NCBI GenBank assembly: GCA_023423065.1
Contig: JAFAGC010000047.1
Location: 1 to 45,383, forward strand
Direction of reading: 5' to 3'
DNA: 45,383 nucleotides
Origin: Pseudomonadota bacterium
GTDB lineage: Bacteria; Pseudomonadota; Gammaproteobacteria; Steroidobacterales; Steroidobacteraceae
Part shown: positions 25,528 through 35,904 of the stretch, piece after piece
Layout of the letters: every line of letters starts with the position of its first letter
How positions within the stretch are numbered: the first letter of the stretch is position 1
Made by a program: the position numbers and the translations under genes
The notes under the pieces: generated by a model
The model's database searches: none
What the model saw: the letters and a program-made list of their open reading frames with translations, nothing else
What the model was told of the DNA's origin: nothing

Positions 25528-25985
25528 CAGAGATCCTGCACGTACTGGATGAACCCGAGATTCTTCGCGACCTTGTCGTAGAGCGTGCGGCCCGGCGTAT
25601 TGGTCGTGTGGGTGAGCCAGTAAACACGTTTGCAGCCCGCTTCCTTCGCGACGTCATGAACCCGCTGGATCAACGCCCGTCCGATGCCGTGCCCGCGATA
25701 GTCCGCCGCGGTGAACAGGTCCTGCAGGTAGCACACGGGCTCGATACGCGCCGTATTGCGGTGATAGATGTAGTGGCACGTGCCCACGACCTTCCCCTCG
25801 CGCTCGGCCACGATGCAGTACACCGGCTCGTGCGCGTCGAAGAACCGGCGCCAGGTAGTTTGGGTCACCTCTTCCGGCAGCGTGCGCTCGTAGAACGCGT
25901 TGTATTCGTCCCAGAGCGGGCGCCAGGGATCGTAGTCGTCGGGTTTCACCGGCCGGACGGTCACCGGCACGCTTGATTTCGTCAT
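25527..25985 (-). CDS. GNAT family N-acetyltransferase
   Basis: A 152-residue acetyltransferase with the acetyl-CoA loop YRGHGIGRAL and a core including VGTCHYIYHR. The C-terminus (LYDKVAKNLGFIQYVQDL) is typical for the fold. The substrate is not predictable. The ATG at 25985 is fixed by a 4-nt ATGA overlap with the upstream gene; the longer reading starts within that gene. It is part of a four-gene minus-strand unit ending in DUF1801. Confidence 0.88.
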   Translation of the reverse strand: MTKSSVPVTVRPVKPDDYDPWRPLWDEYNAFYERTLPEEVTQTTWRRFFDAHEPVYCIVAEREGKVVGTCHYIYHRNTARIEPVCYLQDLFTAADYRGHGIGRALIQRVHDVAKEAGCKRVYWLTHTTNTPGRTLYDKVAKNLGFIQYVQDL

Positions 25986-26563
25986 TTCTTCTCTTCGGCT
26001 GGATTCGATGCGGTCGCGGGAACGAGCTCGCCCACGCATTCTGGCAGTTCCCGGAGGAGTTCGGCTTCCGATGCTTCATAAGCCCGCCAATCCATCTCCG
26101 CGCGGCGCGCCCGTAATGCATCGTATCTGATCCACCATCGCTGCATGACACCCACCTGCCACAGGTTCTTCACGCGCGAAAGCTGCAAGCCCACGGAATC
26201 GATGGGATTGCTCGCCACGATATACACCTGGTCGGTGCACTGCGGCCCTTCCTCGCACGGACATCCCGTGACCACCGGCGAAATGTTCACGATCGCCTTC
26301 GGCACGACTTTCGCGGCGACGGTCTGGATCTCGAGCACTTCGATATCGGTGATGTTCTCGTAACGCAGCGGCTCGTCACGCCGCCGCGGCCGCAACTCGT
26401 GCGCCCGCTGGATCAGCGAGTACTTCCGCAGCATGCGGACCGTCGCTTCATCGAGTTGCCGGGCAGGCTGCCGGGCGTTTTCCTGCCGGGCACTTTCCTG
26501 TTGGGCCATGGCCACCGGGCCCGCGATCGCAAGGGCAATCGGCCACCATGACGCGGTGCGCAT
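25982..26563 (-). CDS. Secreted protein of unknown function
   Basis: A 193-residue protein with a signal peptide (MRTASWWPIALAIAGPVAMA). Most of the mature part is charged and helical, with one cysteine-rich spot (VVTGCPCEEGPQC, a possible metal or disulfide site). The ATG at 26563 is chosen for the signal peptide and the GGAG stretch upstream; an in-frame start 16 codons earlier is possible. It is the first gene of a coupled unit leading to GNAT, RpoA-CTD-like and DUF1801 genes. Not recognised. Confidence 0.68.
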   Translation of the reverse strand: MRTASWWPIALAIAGPVAMAQQESARQENARQPARQLDEATVRMLRKYSLIQRAHELRPRRRDEPLRYENITDIEVLEIQTVAAKVVPKAIVNISPVVTGCPCEEGPQCTDQVYIVASNPIDSVGLQLSRVKNLWQVGVMQRWWIRYDALRARRAEMDWRAYEASEAELLRELPECVGELVPATASNPAEEKK

Positions 26564-26647
26564 TTCCCGTCTCCAGGCAACGAAGGACGTGTCCTGGATG
26601 GTATTGGCCATCCTCGGTTTGAATCAAATCAGGTAACCTTGCGCGCC

Positions 26648-26914
26648 ATGGCAATCGTTCATTCTCACAACCTTCGCAAGCCCGACGCGGGCATTCAGCG
26701 CCCCTTCGGCATCCGCATCACGCTCAAGCGTGGGGACCCCTTCCAGAAGCTGCTCGGCGCGGACTGGAACAAGACGCACTGGTACGGCACGGCCGCGGAA
26801 CGCGACGCCGCGCTCATCGAGATGTCGCGCAAGCACGAATATTCACGTCCCGGCGACAAGCCGGCGTTGAGGTTCGAGAAGGTCGAGAAGCTCCACGAGA
26901 GCCGCGGGCTGTAA
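26648..26914 (+). CDS. Small protein of unknown function
   Basis: An 88-residue soluble protein starting MAIVHSHNLRKPDAGIQRPF, with an aromatic WNKTHWYGT segment and a basic C-terminal half. It has no signal peptide or membrane segment. The ATG at 26648 is preferred to a TTG three codons upstream. An imperfect hairpin (AGCCGCG/CGCGGCT at 26900-26928) lies across its stop and could end transcription from both sides. Confidence 0.65.
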   Translation: MAIVHSHNLRKPDAGIQRPFGIRITLKRGDPFQKLLGADWNKTHWYGTAAERDAALIEMSRKHEYSRPGDKPALRFEKVEKLHESRGL

Positions 26915-26926
26915 CGCCCCGCGCGG

Positions 26927-27643
26927 CTAGATGCGCGCGAACGCGGGCAGCCGCTCCCTCACCCACGGCCACACCGCGATGCGGGCCTCGCCCGCATTGC
27001 GGACGATGTCGAACGCGTAGACCGCGATCGCGCTCATCACGAGCATCTCGCCGCCGTCTTCGATCATCGCGAACAGCGGCGCGATCGCCGGCGCGTGGAA
27101 ATACGTGATGGTGTGCAACGCATCGAACGCCACCGCGAAAACCGCCAGCAGCCCCAGCAGGCACAGGATGTCCTGGGAGACGCGCCGCGCGGCGGCGCCC
27201 CCACGCCGGATCGTCAGCCACACCATGAAGACCGCGCAGAGTCCCAGCAACGAGGCGATCGTGATTTCGCCGAAATCGGCCGTGCGCAGGCCGAACGCTT
27301 CCGGGAACCCCAGGCTCACGGCGACATGCGCGCCGGCACGCTCGTGGATGAAGAACATGTCGTCGAGCAGCAGGAATGCGAAGAAGGCCGCCCAGCCCGC
27401 GAACGTCCAGCCGCGCGATAGATAGAACTGGTAAACGAGGCAGGCGACGAGTCCCGCCATCTTCGCGTACTGGAACATCTCCGCGAATCCACCATCGACT
27501 TCGATGGACAGCGAATACGCCGGAAACCACGGCGTCCACACGTGCAGCGCGTGGATCAAGATGAACATCAGGTCGGCGAGCAACAGCAGCCCCAGCAGGA
27601 TGGTCGACTTGTCGAAGGTCCGTTTCGATGTGGTTTGGGACAT
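26927..27643 (-). CDS. Polytopic membrane protein with buried Asp/His/Glu residues, family unknown
   Basis: A 238-residue inner-membrane protein with about six transmembrane segments. Polar residues sit in or beside helices at conserved-looking sites: LLLDDMFFIHERAG, AFDALHTITYFH and MIEDGGEMLVMS. This arrangement of Asp, His and Glu resembles metal-dependent membrane hydrolases, but I cannot place it in a family. It is convergent with the small gene before it and in the same direction as the patatin gene upstream, with a 49-bp gap. Confidence 0.72.
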   Translation of the reverse strand: MSQTTSKRTFDKSTILLGLLLLADLMFILIHALHVWTPWFPAYSLSIEVDGGFAEMFQYAKMAGLVACLVYQFYLSRGWTFAGWAAFFAFLLLDDMFFIHERAGAHVAVSLGFPEAFGLRTADFGEITIASLLGLCAVFMVWLTIRRGGAAARRVSQDILCLLGLLAVFAVAFDALHTITYFHAPAIAPLFAMIEDGGEMLVMSAIAVYAFDIVRNAGEARIAVWPWVRERLPAFARI

Positions 27644-27692
27644 GCGCGATGAATTGAGCCCGAGAGGCAGGGAGTGCGCTGTGCGCCCGATC

Positions 27693-29927
27693 TCAGAACG
27701 TGCGGCCGAGGAACAGGTAATACGCCGAGCCGCCCTTGTCGTCGAAGCCGGTGGCCAGATACACCGGTCCTAACAAGGTATCGAGCCCCAGGAACAGACT
27801 GCCGTTGGTGCGCGCGGTGCCGAATGACATGTCGCGGCGGTTGTTCCAGACGTTGCCGAATTCGAGCGACGTTCCGACGTACACGGGAACGTTCAGGATC
27901 CCCGGTCCGCCGCTGCCGATCTGCTGGTAGTAGATGGCGCGCATGATCGCGAAGTTGGGCCCGACCAGCGATTCCGGCGCTAGGCCCGACATGTTGAGAA
28001 ACCCTCCGAGCGAAAAATACGAACGGACGATGTCGATGTCGTCGTCGAGACGCAGCCCGGACGACGCCCACAGGATGCCGGTGCCGCGCCCCCAGGAACG
28101 AGCCAGGAGCTGGTCGTACACGAGCAGGTCGGCATTCCCGTCGGCGGCGAAACCCTTGCCCTCGCGCTCGGCCTGCCAGCCCAGCGAGAACGTGCCGCCG
28201 CGTCGCGGAAAATTCACGTCGTCCACCGAGTCGTAGCGGAACTGCGCGAAAAATTTGCGCGAATCGAAGTCGGAGGTCGGCAGGACAGGATCGCCGACGC
28301 GCACCCTCGCCTCGCCGAAACTGCGCCCCCATCCCACACGGATCTCGCCGTAATTGCCGAGCTCGCGGCCGAGGTCGATGCCGTAGTCGGTGGTGCGCAC
28401 GCGGTACTCCGCGAGAATGCGGTCGTCCTCGTCGAGGATGGGCAGCGTGCGGATGAGGAACTCACCGTGCGGCGCGACGAACCAGCGCGAGCGGTAACCC
28501 ACGGGCAGGTAGACCTCGGTCGCGACGCGCGGCGTCTCGCCCACCTGCAGGTCCCAGACCCATTCGCCGCCGTACCGCGTGATTTCCGCGAGCGTGCCGC
28601 GCAGCGCCGCGTTGAACGAGGAGTTGCCTTCGAAATCGTTCTGCAGCTGCAGGCCGAACCGCAGGTAGTTCGGACCCCAGGAATTGCGTCGCGTGGTGAG
28701 CGCGAGACCGAACTGGTCCTCCTCCGGTCCCGGAACCAGTCGATAGTCGAAGATCTCGAGATTGCCCTGCCCGTACAGCTCGCTCACGCGCTTCTGCAGC
28801 TTCACGCCGTCGACGGTCTTGCCGACCTGGTCGCCGAACAGCGCGTCGATCGCGCCGGCGTAACGTTCCGAGCCCGGTTCGACTCGCACGAAGTCCACGC
28901 GCGGCAGCGGCGAACGCACCTCGTGGCGGCGCGCGAGGAACGTGCCGAATTCCTGCTCCGGCACCGACAAGGCCTGCAATTGCGGCAGCGCCGCGTTCGC
29001 GGCCTGCGCGCCGAGCTCCATCGCCCTCGCATGCTCGCCGAAGGCCAGCGAGGAGAAATCGCCGAGCGCCGGGTCGATGACGATGTCGGCTTCGGTGAGA
29101 GTCTTGCGCTGCTCCTTCGTGTTGTTGCGGATCAGGATTGCGAGCATCTGGTTGGACACGGTGGCGACCGAATCCAGCTTCGTGCGATCGAGCAGCGGAA
29201 AACCCGTGTCGACGACGATGAGGACGTCGACCCCCATCTCGCGCGCCACGTCGATCGGCAGGTTCGAGGACAGCCCGCCGTCCACCAGCAGCCGCCCCTC
29301 GAAGTCGACCGGCGCGAACACGCCCGGCGCCGACAGGCTCGCGCGCATCGCGGTAGTCAGGTCGCCGTTGCCGATCACGACACGTTCGCCGGTGACGATG
29401 TCCGTGGCCACCGCGCGGAACGGGATCGCGAGTTCGTCGAAGTCCTGGATCTGCGCGACCGGCAACGTCAGGTTGCGCAGGATTTGCGTGAGTTTCTGTC
29501 CCTGGACCAGGCCGCGCGGCAGGCGGAACTTGCGTCCCTTGAGGCCGAGCGGAAACTTCACGAGGAAGTTCTGGTCTTCCAGCTTTCGGCGGAAGTTGAG
29601 ATCGGTGCGCGGCGGACGATCGCGGAACGCGTCCTGCCAATCGACCGAATCCATCACCTTCGCGATTTCGTCCGCGGAAAGTCCCGAGGCATACAGGCCG
29701 CCGACGACGGCGCCCATGCTGGTGCCCGCGATGGCGTGCACCGGGATGCGGTTTTCCTCGAGCACCTTGAGCACGCCGATGTGCGCGGCGCCGCGCGCGC
29801 CGCCGCCGGAGAGCACGAGTCCGACGCGCGGCGACGTCTGGCCCGACGACTCCTGGCCCCACGCTGCACCAGCGAGTCCCGACAACAATGCGACGATGAG
29901 TGCGGTTTTGACCGATTTATGGTTCAT
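27693..29927 (-). CDS. Patatin-like phospholipase with POTRA and outer-membrane barrel (type Vd autotransporter, PlpD/FplA-like)
   Basis: A 744-residue three-part protein. After a signal peptide (cleavage near AWGQ, residue 24) comes a patatin domain: oxyanion loop GGGARG (41-46), Ser70 in GTSMG and Asp216 in DGG form the Ser-Asp dyad. A POTRA domain is likely at about 340-430. The remaining region is a beta-barrel of the BamA/Omp85 superfamily ending in a C-terminal Phe (FLGRTF). PlpD of Pseudomonas and FplA of Fusobacterium share this architecture: they place a phospholipase A1-type lipase at the cell surface. ATG 29927 gives the signal peptide. It is divergent from the TonB receptor. Confidence 0.92.
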   Translation of the reverse strand: MNHKSVKTALIVALLSGLAGAAWGQESSGQTSPRVGLVLSGGGARGAAHIGVLKVLEENRIPVHAIAGTSMGAVVGGLYASGLSADEIAKVMDSVDWQDAFRDRPPRTDLNFRRKLEDQNFLVKFPLGLKGRKFRLPRGLVQGQKLTQILRNLTLPVAQIQDFDELAIPFRAVATDIVTGERVVIGNGDLTTAMRASLSAPGVFAPVDFEGRLLVDGGLSSNLPIDVAREMGVDVLIVVDTGFPLLDRTKLDSVATVSNQMLAILIRNNTKEQRKTLTEADIVIDPALGDFSSLAFGEHARAMELGAQAANAALPQLQALSVPEQEFGTFLARRHEVRSPLPRVDFVRVEPGSERYAGAIDALFGDQVGKTVDGVKLQKRVSELYGQGNLEIFDYRLVPGPEEDQFGLALTTRRNSWGPNYLRFGLQLQNDFEGNSSFNAALRGTLAEITRYGGEWVWDLQVGETPRVATEVYLPVGYRSRWFVAPHGEFLIRTLPILDEDDRILAEYRVRTTDYGIDLGRELGNYGEIRVGWGRSFGEARVRVGDPVLPTSDFDSRKFFAQFRYDSVDDVNFPRRGGTFSLGWQAEREGKGFAADGNADLLVYDQLLARSWGRGTGILWASSGLRLDDDIDIVRSYFSLGGFLNMSGLAPESLVGPNFAIMRAIYYQQIGSGGPGILNVPVYVGTSLEFGNVWNNRRDMSFGTARTNGSLFLGLDTLLGPVYLATGFDDKGGSAYYLFLGRTF

Positions 29928-30009
29928 CAGTGGCGACGGGATACTCCCCTGCGCCAGAGAATCCCTTAGCAAAGGATAGACGTTCACGGCGATAATCGGC
30001 CACCAAATC

Positions 30010-32130
30010 ATGCGAATACTTTTTTCCCTCGCGGCGCTGCTTCCGCTCGCGACGTTCGGCGCCGACCAGGAATCGTCCGCACCGGCCACCGGGTCGCAGG
30101 AATCCAGCCCGACCGACATCGTCGTGACCGGCATGCGCGATGCGCGCTCCGGCGCGCGCACGCCCGCGAGCGTCGCACGCATCGGCGAGGAAACCATCTC
30201 GGCCATCTCGCCGAAGCACCAGGCCGAAGTGCTCAACACCAGCCCCGGCGTCTACGTCCAGCGCGGCAGCGGCGCGGAGAGCCTCGGCGCCATCCGTTCG
30301 CCCGTGCTGACCGGCGCGGGCGCCTGCGGCGCGTTCCTGATGGCCGAGGACAGCCTGCCGATCCGCCCCGTCGGCTTCTGCAACCTCAACGAGATGTTCG
30401 AGCTCAACTACGAGCAGGCCTCGGTGATCGAAGTGCTGCGCGGACCGGGCTCGGCGCTGTTCGGCGCGAGCGCGGTGCACGGCATCGTCAACGTGCTCAC
30501 GCCGCGCACGCTCGATGTTCCGGGACTTTCCGTCGGCGCCGAGGTGGGTTCGGATTCGTTCCGCCGCGCCACGTTCGCCGCGTCGGGACACCGCGATTCG
30601 GGCCGCGGCCTCGCCGCGTACGGCACGTGGACGCGCGCGCCCGGCTGGCGCGAGGCATCCGGCGTCGACGAGGGCAAACTCAACCTGGCCGCCGACACGC
30701 CGCTCGGCGCCGGCGAGCTGCGACTGCGCGCTTCCGGCACGGTGCTCAACCAGGAAACCGCGGGATTCATCCAGGGCTACGAGAGTTATCGCGACGAGGA
30801 CATCGCGAAATCGAATCCCAACCCCGAAGCCTTTCGCGACGCGTCGAGCGCGCGAGTGGCGCTGCACTGGGACGCGCAGGACGTTCTCGGACAGAACGGC
30901 GACGTCTCGCTCGCCGCGCTCTATCGCCGCTCGCGCATGGACTTCCTGCAGCATTTCCTGATCGGCAAGCCGCTCGAGCACAACGCGCAGACCAGCTACT
31001 TCCTGTCGGGCGCCGCGAGTTTCCCGTTCGAGCGGCTCACGGCGCGCATCGCGCTCGACGCGGAGAGCGCATCCTCGGAGCTGACCGAATTCCAGCCAGG
31101 ACCTGCGACCGATGGAGCGCCGGCCGCGAACGCGATCCGGCCCGCCGGTCATCACTACGACTACACGGTCGATTCCTGGACGCTCGGCACGACCGCGTCG
31201 CTCGAGTTCAGGTTCACGGACCGGTTCACCGCCACGGCGGCGCTGCGCGCGGATCGGACTAACTACGACTACGACAACCGGATGATCGACGGGAACACCG
31301 CGGACAACGGCGTGCCTTGCCCCGGGGCGGGCTGTCTCTATTCGCGTCCGGCGGACCGCAGCGACACGTTCGACAATCTAGCCCCGCGCATCACCTTCGC
31401 CTGGCAGCCCGACGCGCGCAATCTCGTTTATCTCAACGGCTCGACCGGCTTTCGCCCGCCGGAGATGACGGAACTCTATCGCCTGCAGCGTCAGCAGACC
31501 GAAGCCGGCCTCGACAGCGAGGAACTCGAATCGGTCGAACTCGGCTGGAAGTTCCGCGACGCGCGGCTGGCGCTGGACCTCGCGCTGTTCGCGATGAACA
31601 AGGACAACGTCATCCTGCGCGAGACGAACGGTTTCTACGTCGGCAACGGCTCGACGCGCCATCGCGGCATCGAGTACCAGCTCGAACTCCGGCCGTGGCC
31701 CGCGGGCGTCAACCTGCGCGCGACGCTGGCCGGAACCGTCGCGAACCACGAGTACACGTTCTCGCGCGCGATCGAAGGCGGCGAAACGATCGTCGCGGGC
31801 AACGAAGTCGACACCGCGCCGCGCAACCTGCATTCGCTCGATCTCGAATTGCCGCTCGGCGCCGACGGAAACTGGACGCTCGGGACGACGACGTATTACG
31901 TCGGCTCCTATTACCTCGACGCGGCGAACACCGCGCGCTACTCCGGGCACGACGTGACCAACCTGCGCGTCGGCTGGAACGCGCCGGGCGATTTCCGGCT
32001 GGCGCTGCGCGTCGACAATGTTTTCGATCAAGCGTACGCGGACCGCGCCGATTTCGCATTCGGCAACTACCGCTACTTTCCGGCGCGCGGTCGGGCGGTG
32101 TTCTTCTCCGCCGAATTCGTGCATCACTGA
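30010..32130 (+). CDS. TonB-dependent outer-membrane receptor
   Basis: A 706-residue receptor with signal peptide (MRILFSLAALLPLATFG), a TonB-box-like DIVVTG and a plug domain with VIEVLRGPGSALFGASAVHG, followed by a 22-strand barrel with YLNGSTGFRPPEMTELYRL and a C-terminal YFPARGRAVFFSAEF. A Cys pair occurs in the plug (GACGAF and GFCNLN). It imports a scarce ligand such as a siderophore, vitamin or glycan using TonB energy; the ligand cannot be read. A TPR membrane protein begins 15 bp downstream and probably shares the transcript. No Fur box was identified in the 82-bp divergent region. Confidence 0.93.
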   Translation: MRILFSLAALLPLATFGADQESSAPATGSQESSPTDIVVTGMRDARSGARTPASVARIGEETISAISPKHQAEVLNTSPGVYVQRGSGAESLGAIRSPVLTGAGACGAFLMAEDSLPIRPVGFCNLNEMFELNYEQASVIEVLRGPGSALFGASAVHGIVNVLTPRTLDVPGLSVGAEVGSDSFRRATFAASGHRDSGRGLAAYGTWTRAPGWREASGVDEGKLNLAADTPLGAGELRLRASGTVLNQETAGFIQGYESYRDEDIAKSNPNPEAFRDASSARVALHWDAQDVLGQNGDVSLAALYRRSRMDFLQHFLIGKPLEHNAQTSYFLSGAASFPFERLTARIALDAESASSELTEFQPGPATDGAPAANAIRPAGHHYDYTVDSWTLGTTASLEFRFTDRFTATAALRADRTNYDYDNRMIDGNTADNGVPCPGAGCLYSRPADRSDTFDNLAPRITFAWQPDARNLVYLNGSTGFRPPEMTELYRLQRQQTEAGLDSEELESVELGWKFRDARLALDLALFAMNKDNVILRETNGFYVGNGSTRHRGIEYQLELRPWPAGVNLRATLAGTVANHEYTFSRAIEGGETIVAGNEVDTAPRNLHSLDLELPLGADGNWTLGTTTYYVGSYYLDAANTARYSGHDVTNLRVGWNAPGDFRLALRVDNVFDQAYADRADFAFGNYRYFPARGRAVFFSAEFVHH

Positions 32131-32145
32131 CGGAGCTTCCCAGGA

Positions 32146-32904
32146 ATGGCATTCGCCCTTTACGTCATCTCCGGCCTGATCTCGCTCGGGCTCGTCGTCC
32201 ACTGCATCAAGACCGGCCGGAACACCATCTGGGTGTACGTGCTCGTCATCCTGATGACGACGGTGCCGTTCGTCGGCGCGCTGCTCTACACGGGCGTGGA
32301 GATCCTGCCGGACCTGCTGCGTTCGCGGACCAGCCGGCGCGCCATGCGCGGCATCCGCACCACGCTCGATCCGGAAGGCGACCTGCGCCGGCTCGAGAAC
32401 GAGATGAAGGTGTCCGGCACGGTGGGCGCGCGGCAGCGTTACGCCGAGGAACTGGTGCGGCTCGGCAGGGCGGCGGAAGCCCTGCCTATCTATCAGAATA
32501 GTCTTACAGGCGTTTTCGCCGACGATCCGAAGCTGCTGTTAGGTTACGCGCGCGCGCAGTTCGCCGCGGGCGATCCGGCCGGCGCACGCAAGACGCTCGA
32601 CGAACTGATCCGGAAGAATCCGGACTTCAAGTCGCCCGACGGCCACCTTCTTTATGCGAGGTCGCTGGAAGGCGAAGGGGACTTGGACAAGGCGATTTCC
32701 GAGTACGAAACGCTGGCCGGCTATTACCCGGGCGCCGAGGCGGCGGTGCGCTACGCGAAGTCGCTCAAACGGGCCGGACGCGAGCCGCTCGCGCGCGAAG
32801 TGCTCGAAAGTCTCCTGGAACGTGCGAAATTCGCGCCCGCCCACTATCGCAAGGCGCAAAGGGAATGGCTGGACGAGGCTGAAAAGGAGCTGCGGGGCGG
32901 CTGA
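32146..32904 (+). CDS. Membrane-anchored TPR protein
   Basis: A 252-residue protein with two N-terminal transmembrane segments (ALYVISGLISLGLVVHC and TIWVYVLVILMTTVPFVGAL, a layout like the phospholipase D nuclease N-terminal anchor) and a cytoplasmic TPR domain from about residue 90 (RYAEELVRLGRAAEALPIYQ, ARAQFAAGDPAGARKTLDEL). It follows the TonB receptor by 15 bp. The TGA stop lies in the loop of a hairpin at 32892-32917. Confidence 0.82.
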   Translation: MAFALYVISGLISLGLVVHCIKTGRNTIWVYVLVILMTTVPFVGALLYTGVEILPDLLRSRTSRRAMRGIRTTLDPEGDLRRLENEMKVSGTVGARQRYAEELVRLGRAAEALPIYQNSLTGVFADDPKLLLGYARAQFAAGDPAGARKTLDELIRKNPDFKSPDGHLLYARSLEGEGDLDKAISEYETLAGYYPGAEAAVRYAKSLKRAGREPLAREVLESLLERAKFAPAHYRKAQREWLDEAEKELRGG

Positions 32905-32917
32905 TTCACCGCCCCGC
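32892..32917. terminator. Hairpin at convergent gene ends
   Basis: A 9-bp perfect stem (GCGGGGCGG/CCGCCCCGC) with an 8-nt loop contains the stop codon of the TPR gene. It is followed on the plus strand by a weak T-rich run (ttcttatttt). It sits 8 bp before the end of the convergent small gene and would stop transcription from both sides. Confidence 0.65.
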
Positions 32918-32925
32918 GTGGATTC

Positions 32926-33120
32926 TTATTTTCTGCGGTTGATGGAACGGAAAGAGACTCCTTCCATCATGGCCTTGTAGCGAACCGCACCCGGCGAGCG
33001 ACCCAGCTTCTGCGCGGCGACGCGCGCCGACACCCGCGCCTTGGCGAACTGGCGCAGCTTCTTCATGTCGCCCTCCGACCATTCGCGCATGTGACGAGCA
33101 CCTTTTTTACTGGCTGCCAT
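32926..33120 (-). CDS. Tiny basic helix-turn-helix (GcrA/SANT-like) protein, paralogue 1
   Basis: A 64-residue strongly basic protein. The block WSEGDMKKLRQFAKARVSAR, then VAAQKLGRSPGAVRYKAM, is a helical DNA-binding pattern like the N-terminal domain of GcrA or a SANT/Myb fold: a Trp-led first helix, SAR-x-AA as second helix and the LGRSPGAV turn and recognition helix. A near copy is at 42017-42253, about 65% identical over the core by eye. Function is unknown; a nucleoid or transcription role is inferred. Confidence 0.75.
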   Translation of the reverse strand: MAASKKGARHMREWSEGDMKKLRQFAKARVSARVAAQKLGRSPGAVRYKAMMEGVSFRSINRRK

Positions 33121-33348
33121 TCGGAGTCCTCTTGAAACGTGGGTGGGGAATTTGCGGGCCGTAGTCTAACAAACAAATCCCGGGTTATAGCCAAACGTCG
33201 CCGGATGCCGACAGGCACACGCGGCGCGCACCTATCAACGTCGCGACCTTAGGATCGAAGTTAGTAGCTCGACTCGCGCGGCGCGAATTCGTTCGGCGAT
33301 TGCTCGACGCTTGCAGGAGAATATTTACAACGCGCACCGCCGACTTCG

Positions 33349-33367
33349 CCTGCCGCGTCGCGGCAGG
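33349..33367 (-). terminator. Hairpin after agmatine deiminase gene
   Basis: A perfect 8-bp stem (CCTGCCGC/GCGGCAGG) with a 3-nt loop lies 9 bp beyond the aguA stop on the minus strand. It lacks a strong T tract, so termination is plausible but not certain. The rest of the 33121-33376 intergenic stretch shows no gene or repeat. Confidence 0.4.
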
Positions 33368-33376
33368 GTAACCGGC

Positions 33377-34468
33377 TCAGCGAGGCACCTGCTGCGTGAT
33401 GCAGTGGATGTTGCCGCCGCCTAACAGGATCTCGCGCGCGGGCACGCCGACGACCTTGCGGCCGGGAAACGCGCGCTTCAGCTGCGCGGCGGCGGCGCGA
33501 TCGGTCTTCGCATCGAGCAACGGCATGACGATGCCCTTGTTTGCGATATAGAAGTTGACGTAGCTCGCGGCGAGCCGTTGTCCGGCGAGGCGCGCGTGCG
33601 TATGGTCGCGCAGCAGCACTCCGCCCGCTTCTTCCTTGCTGCGCTCGAGCGGTCCGGGCATCGGCAGCCTGATGACCTCGATCTCGCGCCGGCGCGCATC
33701 GCGCGTCGCTTCGAGCCGCTCCAGCGCGTCGGCCGACACCGCGTATTGCGGATCGCTCCTGTCGTTGGTCCAGGTGAGCGCGACGACGCCGGGTTTCACG
33801 AAGCAGGCCAGGTTGTCGATGTGACCGTCGGTTTCATCGTCGACGACGCCCGCGCCGAGCCAGATCACCGTTCGTACGCCGAGGTAATCCTTCAGGTATT
33901 GCTCGATCTCGGGCTGCGACAGGCCGGGATTGCGATTCCGGTTCAGCAGGCATTGTTCGGTCACCAGCGCGGTACCCGCGCCATCGACGTGGATCGCGCC
34001 GCCTTCGTTGACGATCGGCGCGCGGTAGCGGTCACAACCTTCGATCTCGAGCACCTTGCGCGCGACGAGATCGTCCTGGTCCCACGGGAAGTACAGGCCG
34101 CCGTCGAGACCGCCCCAGGCATTGAACCGCCAGTCGACGCCGCGCCGTACACCCTTGGCATTGGTCACGAACGTCGGGCCGACGTCGCGCATCCAGGCGT
34201 CGTCGTGCGAAATCTCGAGCACACGGATGTGCGGCGCGAGCTGCGTGCGCGCGAATTCGTAGTGATCCGCGGAAACACCGACCGTCACCGGTTCGAAACG
34301 CGCGATGGCCGCCGCGACTTCCGCGAATGCCACCTGCGCGGGCAATGCGCCCGCGCGCCAGTTGTCCTGGCGCTCCGGCCAGAGCATCCAGCAGCCGGCA
34401 TGCGGCGCGTATTCGGCGGGCATCGAAAAGCCATCCGCCCCGGGAGTGGAATCGTGGGTTTGCGTCAT
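33377..34468 (-). CDS. aguA: Agmatine deiminase
   Basis: A 363-residue cytoplasmic enzyme of the peptidylarginine-deiminase-like family that converts agmatine to N-carbamoylputrescine and ammonia in the arginine decarboxylase route to putrescine. The catalytic Cys356 is in GGGNIHCITQQ, and His216 and Asp218 are in DETDGHIDN. Length matches the usual 360-370. The ATG at 34468 (MTQTHDSTPG) is chosen over an upstream in-frame ATG. N-carbamoylputrescine amidase, the usual partner, is not adjacent. The PotGHI polyamine transporter lies 8 kb away. It is divergent from icd. Confidence 0.95.
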   Translation of the reverse strand: MTQTHDSTPGADGFSMPAEYAPHAGCWMLWPERQDNWRAGALPAQVAFAEVAAAIARFEPVTVGVSADHYEFARTQLAPHIRVLEISHDDAWMRDVGPTFVTNAKGVRRGVDWRFNAWGGLDGGLYFPWDQDDLVARKVLEIEGCDRYRAPIVNEGGAIHVDGAGTALVTEQCLLNRNRNPGLSQPEIEQYLKDYLGVRTVIWLGAGVVDDETDGHIDNLACFVKPGVVALTWTNDRSDPQYAVSADALERLEATRDARRREIEVIRLPMPGPLERSKEEAGGVLLRDHTHARLAGQRLAASYVNFYIANKGIVMPLLDAKTDRAAAAQLKRAFPGRKVVGVPAREILLGGGNIHCITQQVPR

Positions 34469-34562
34469 TTGTGGTCGACATTGTAGCCAATGAATCAAGG
34501 GTTTCCGGCGCCTGTGTTAGCATCGCGACCCCCTCAGAACCCCTGGCAATCAAGAAACAACG

Positions 34563-35873
<1,311 letters not shown>

Positions 35874-35904
35874 TCGCCTAATCGTAGCCACTCTTAGCTA
35901 CATG

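Noticed and set aside
28467..29969. 500-codon plus-strand frame
   Set aside because: It mirrors the patatin autotransporter; all motifs are on the minus strand.
34469..34562. Sigma-70 promoter for icd (TAGCAT near 34517)
   Set aside because: A possible -10 is visible but no -35 at correct spacing could be defended.
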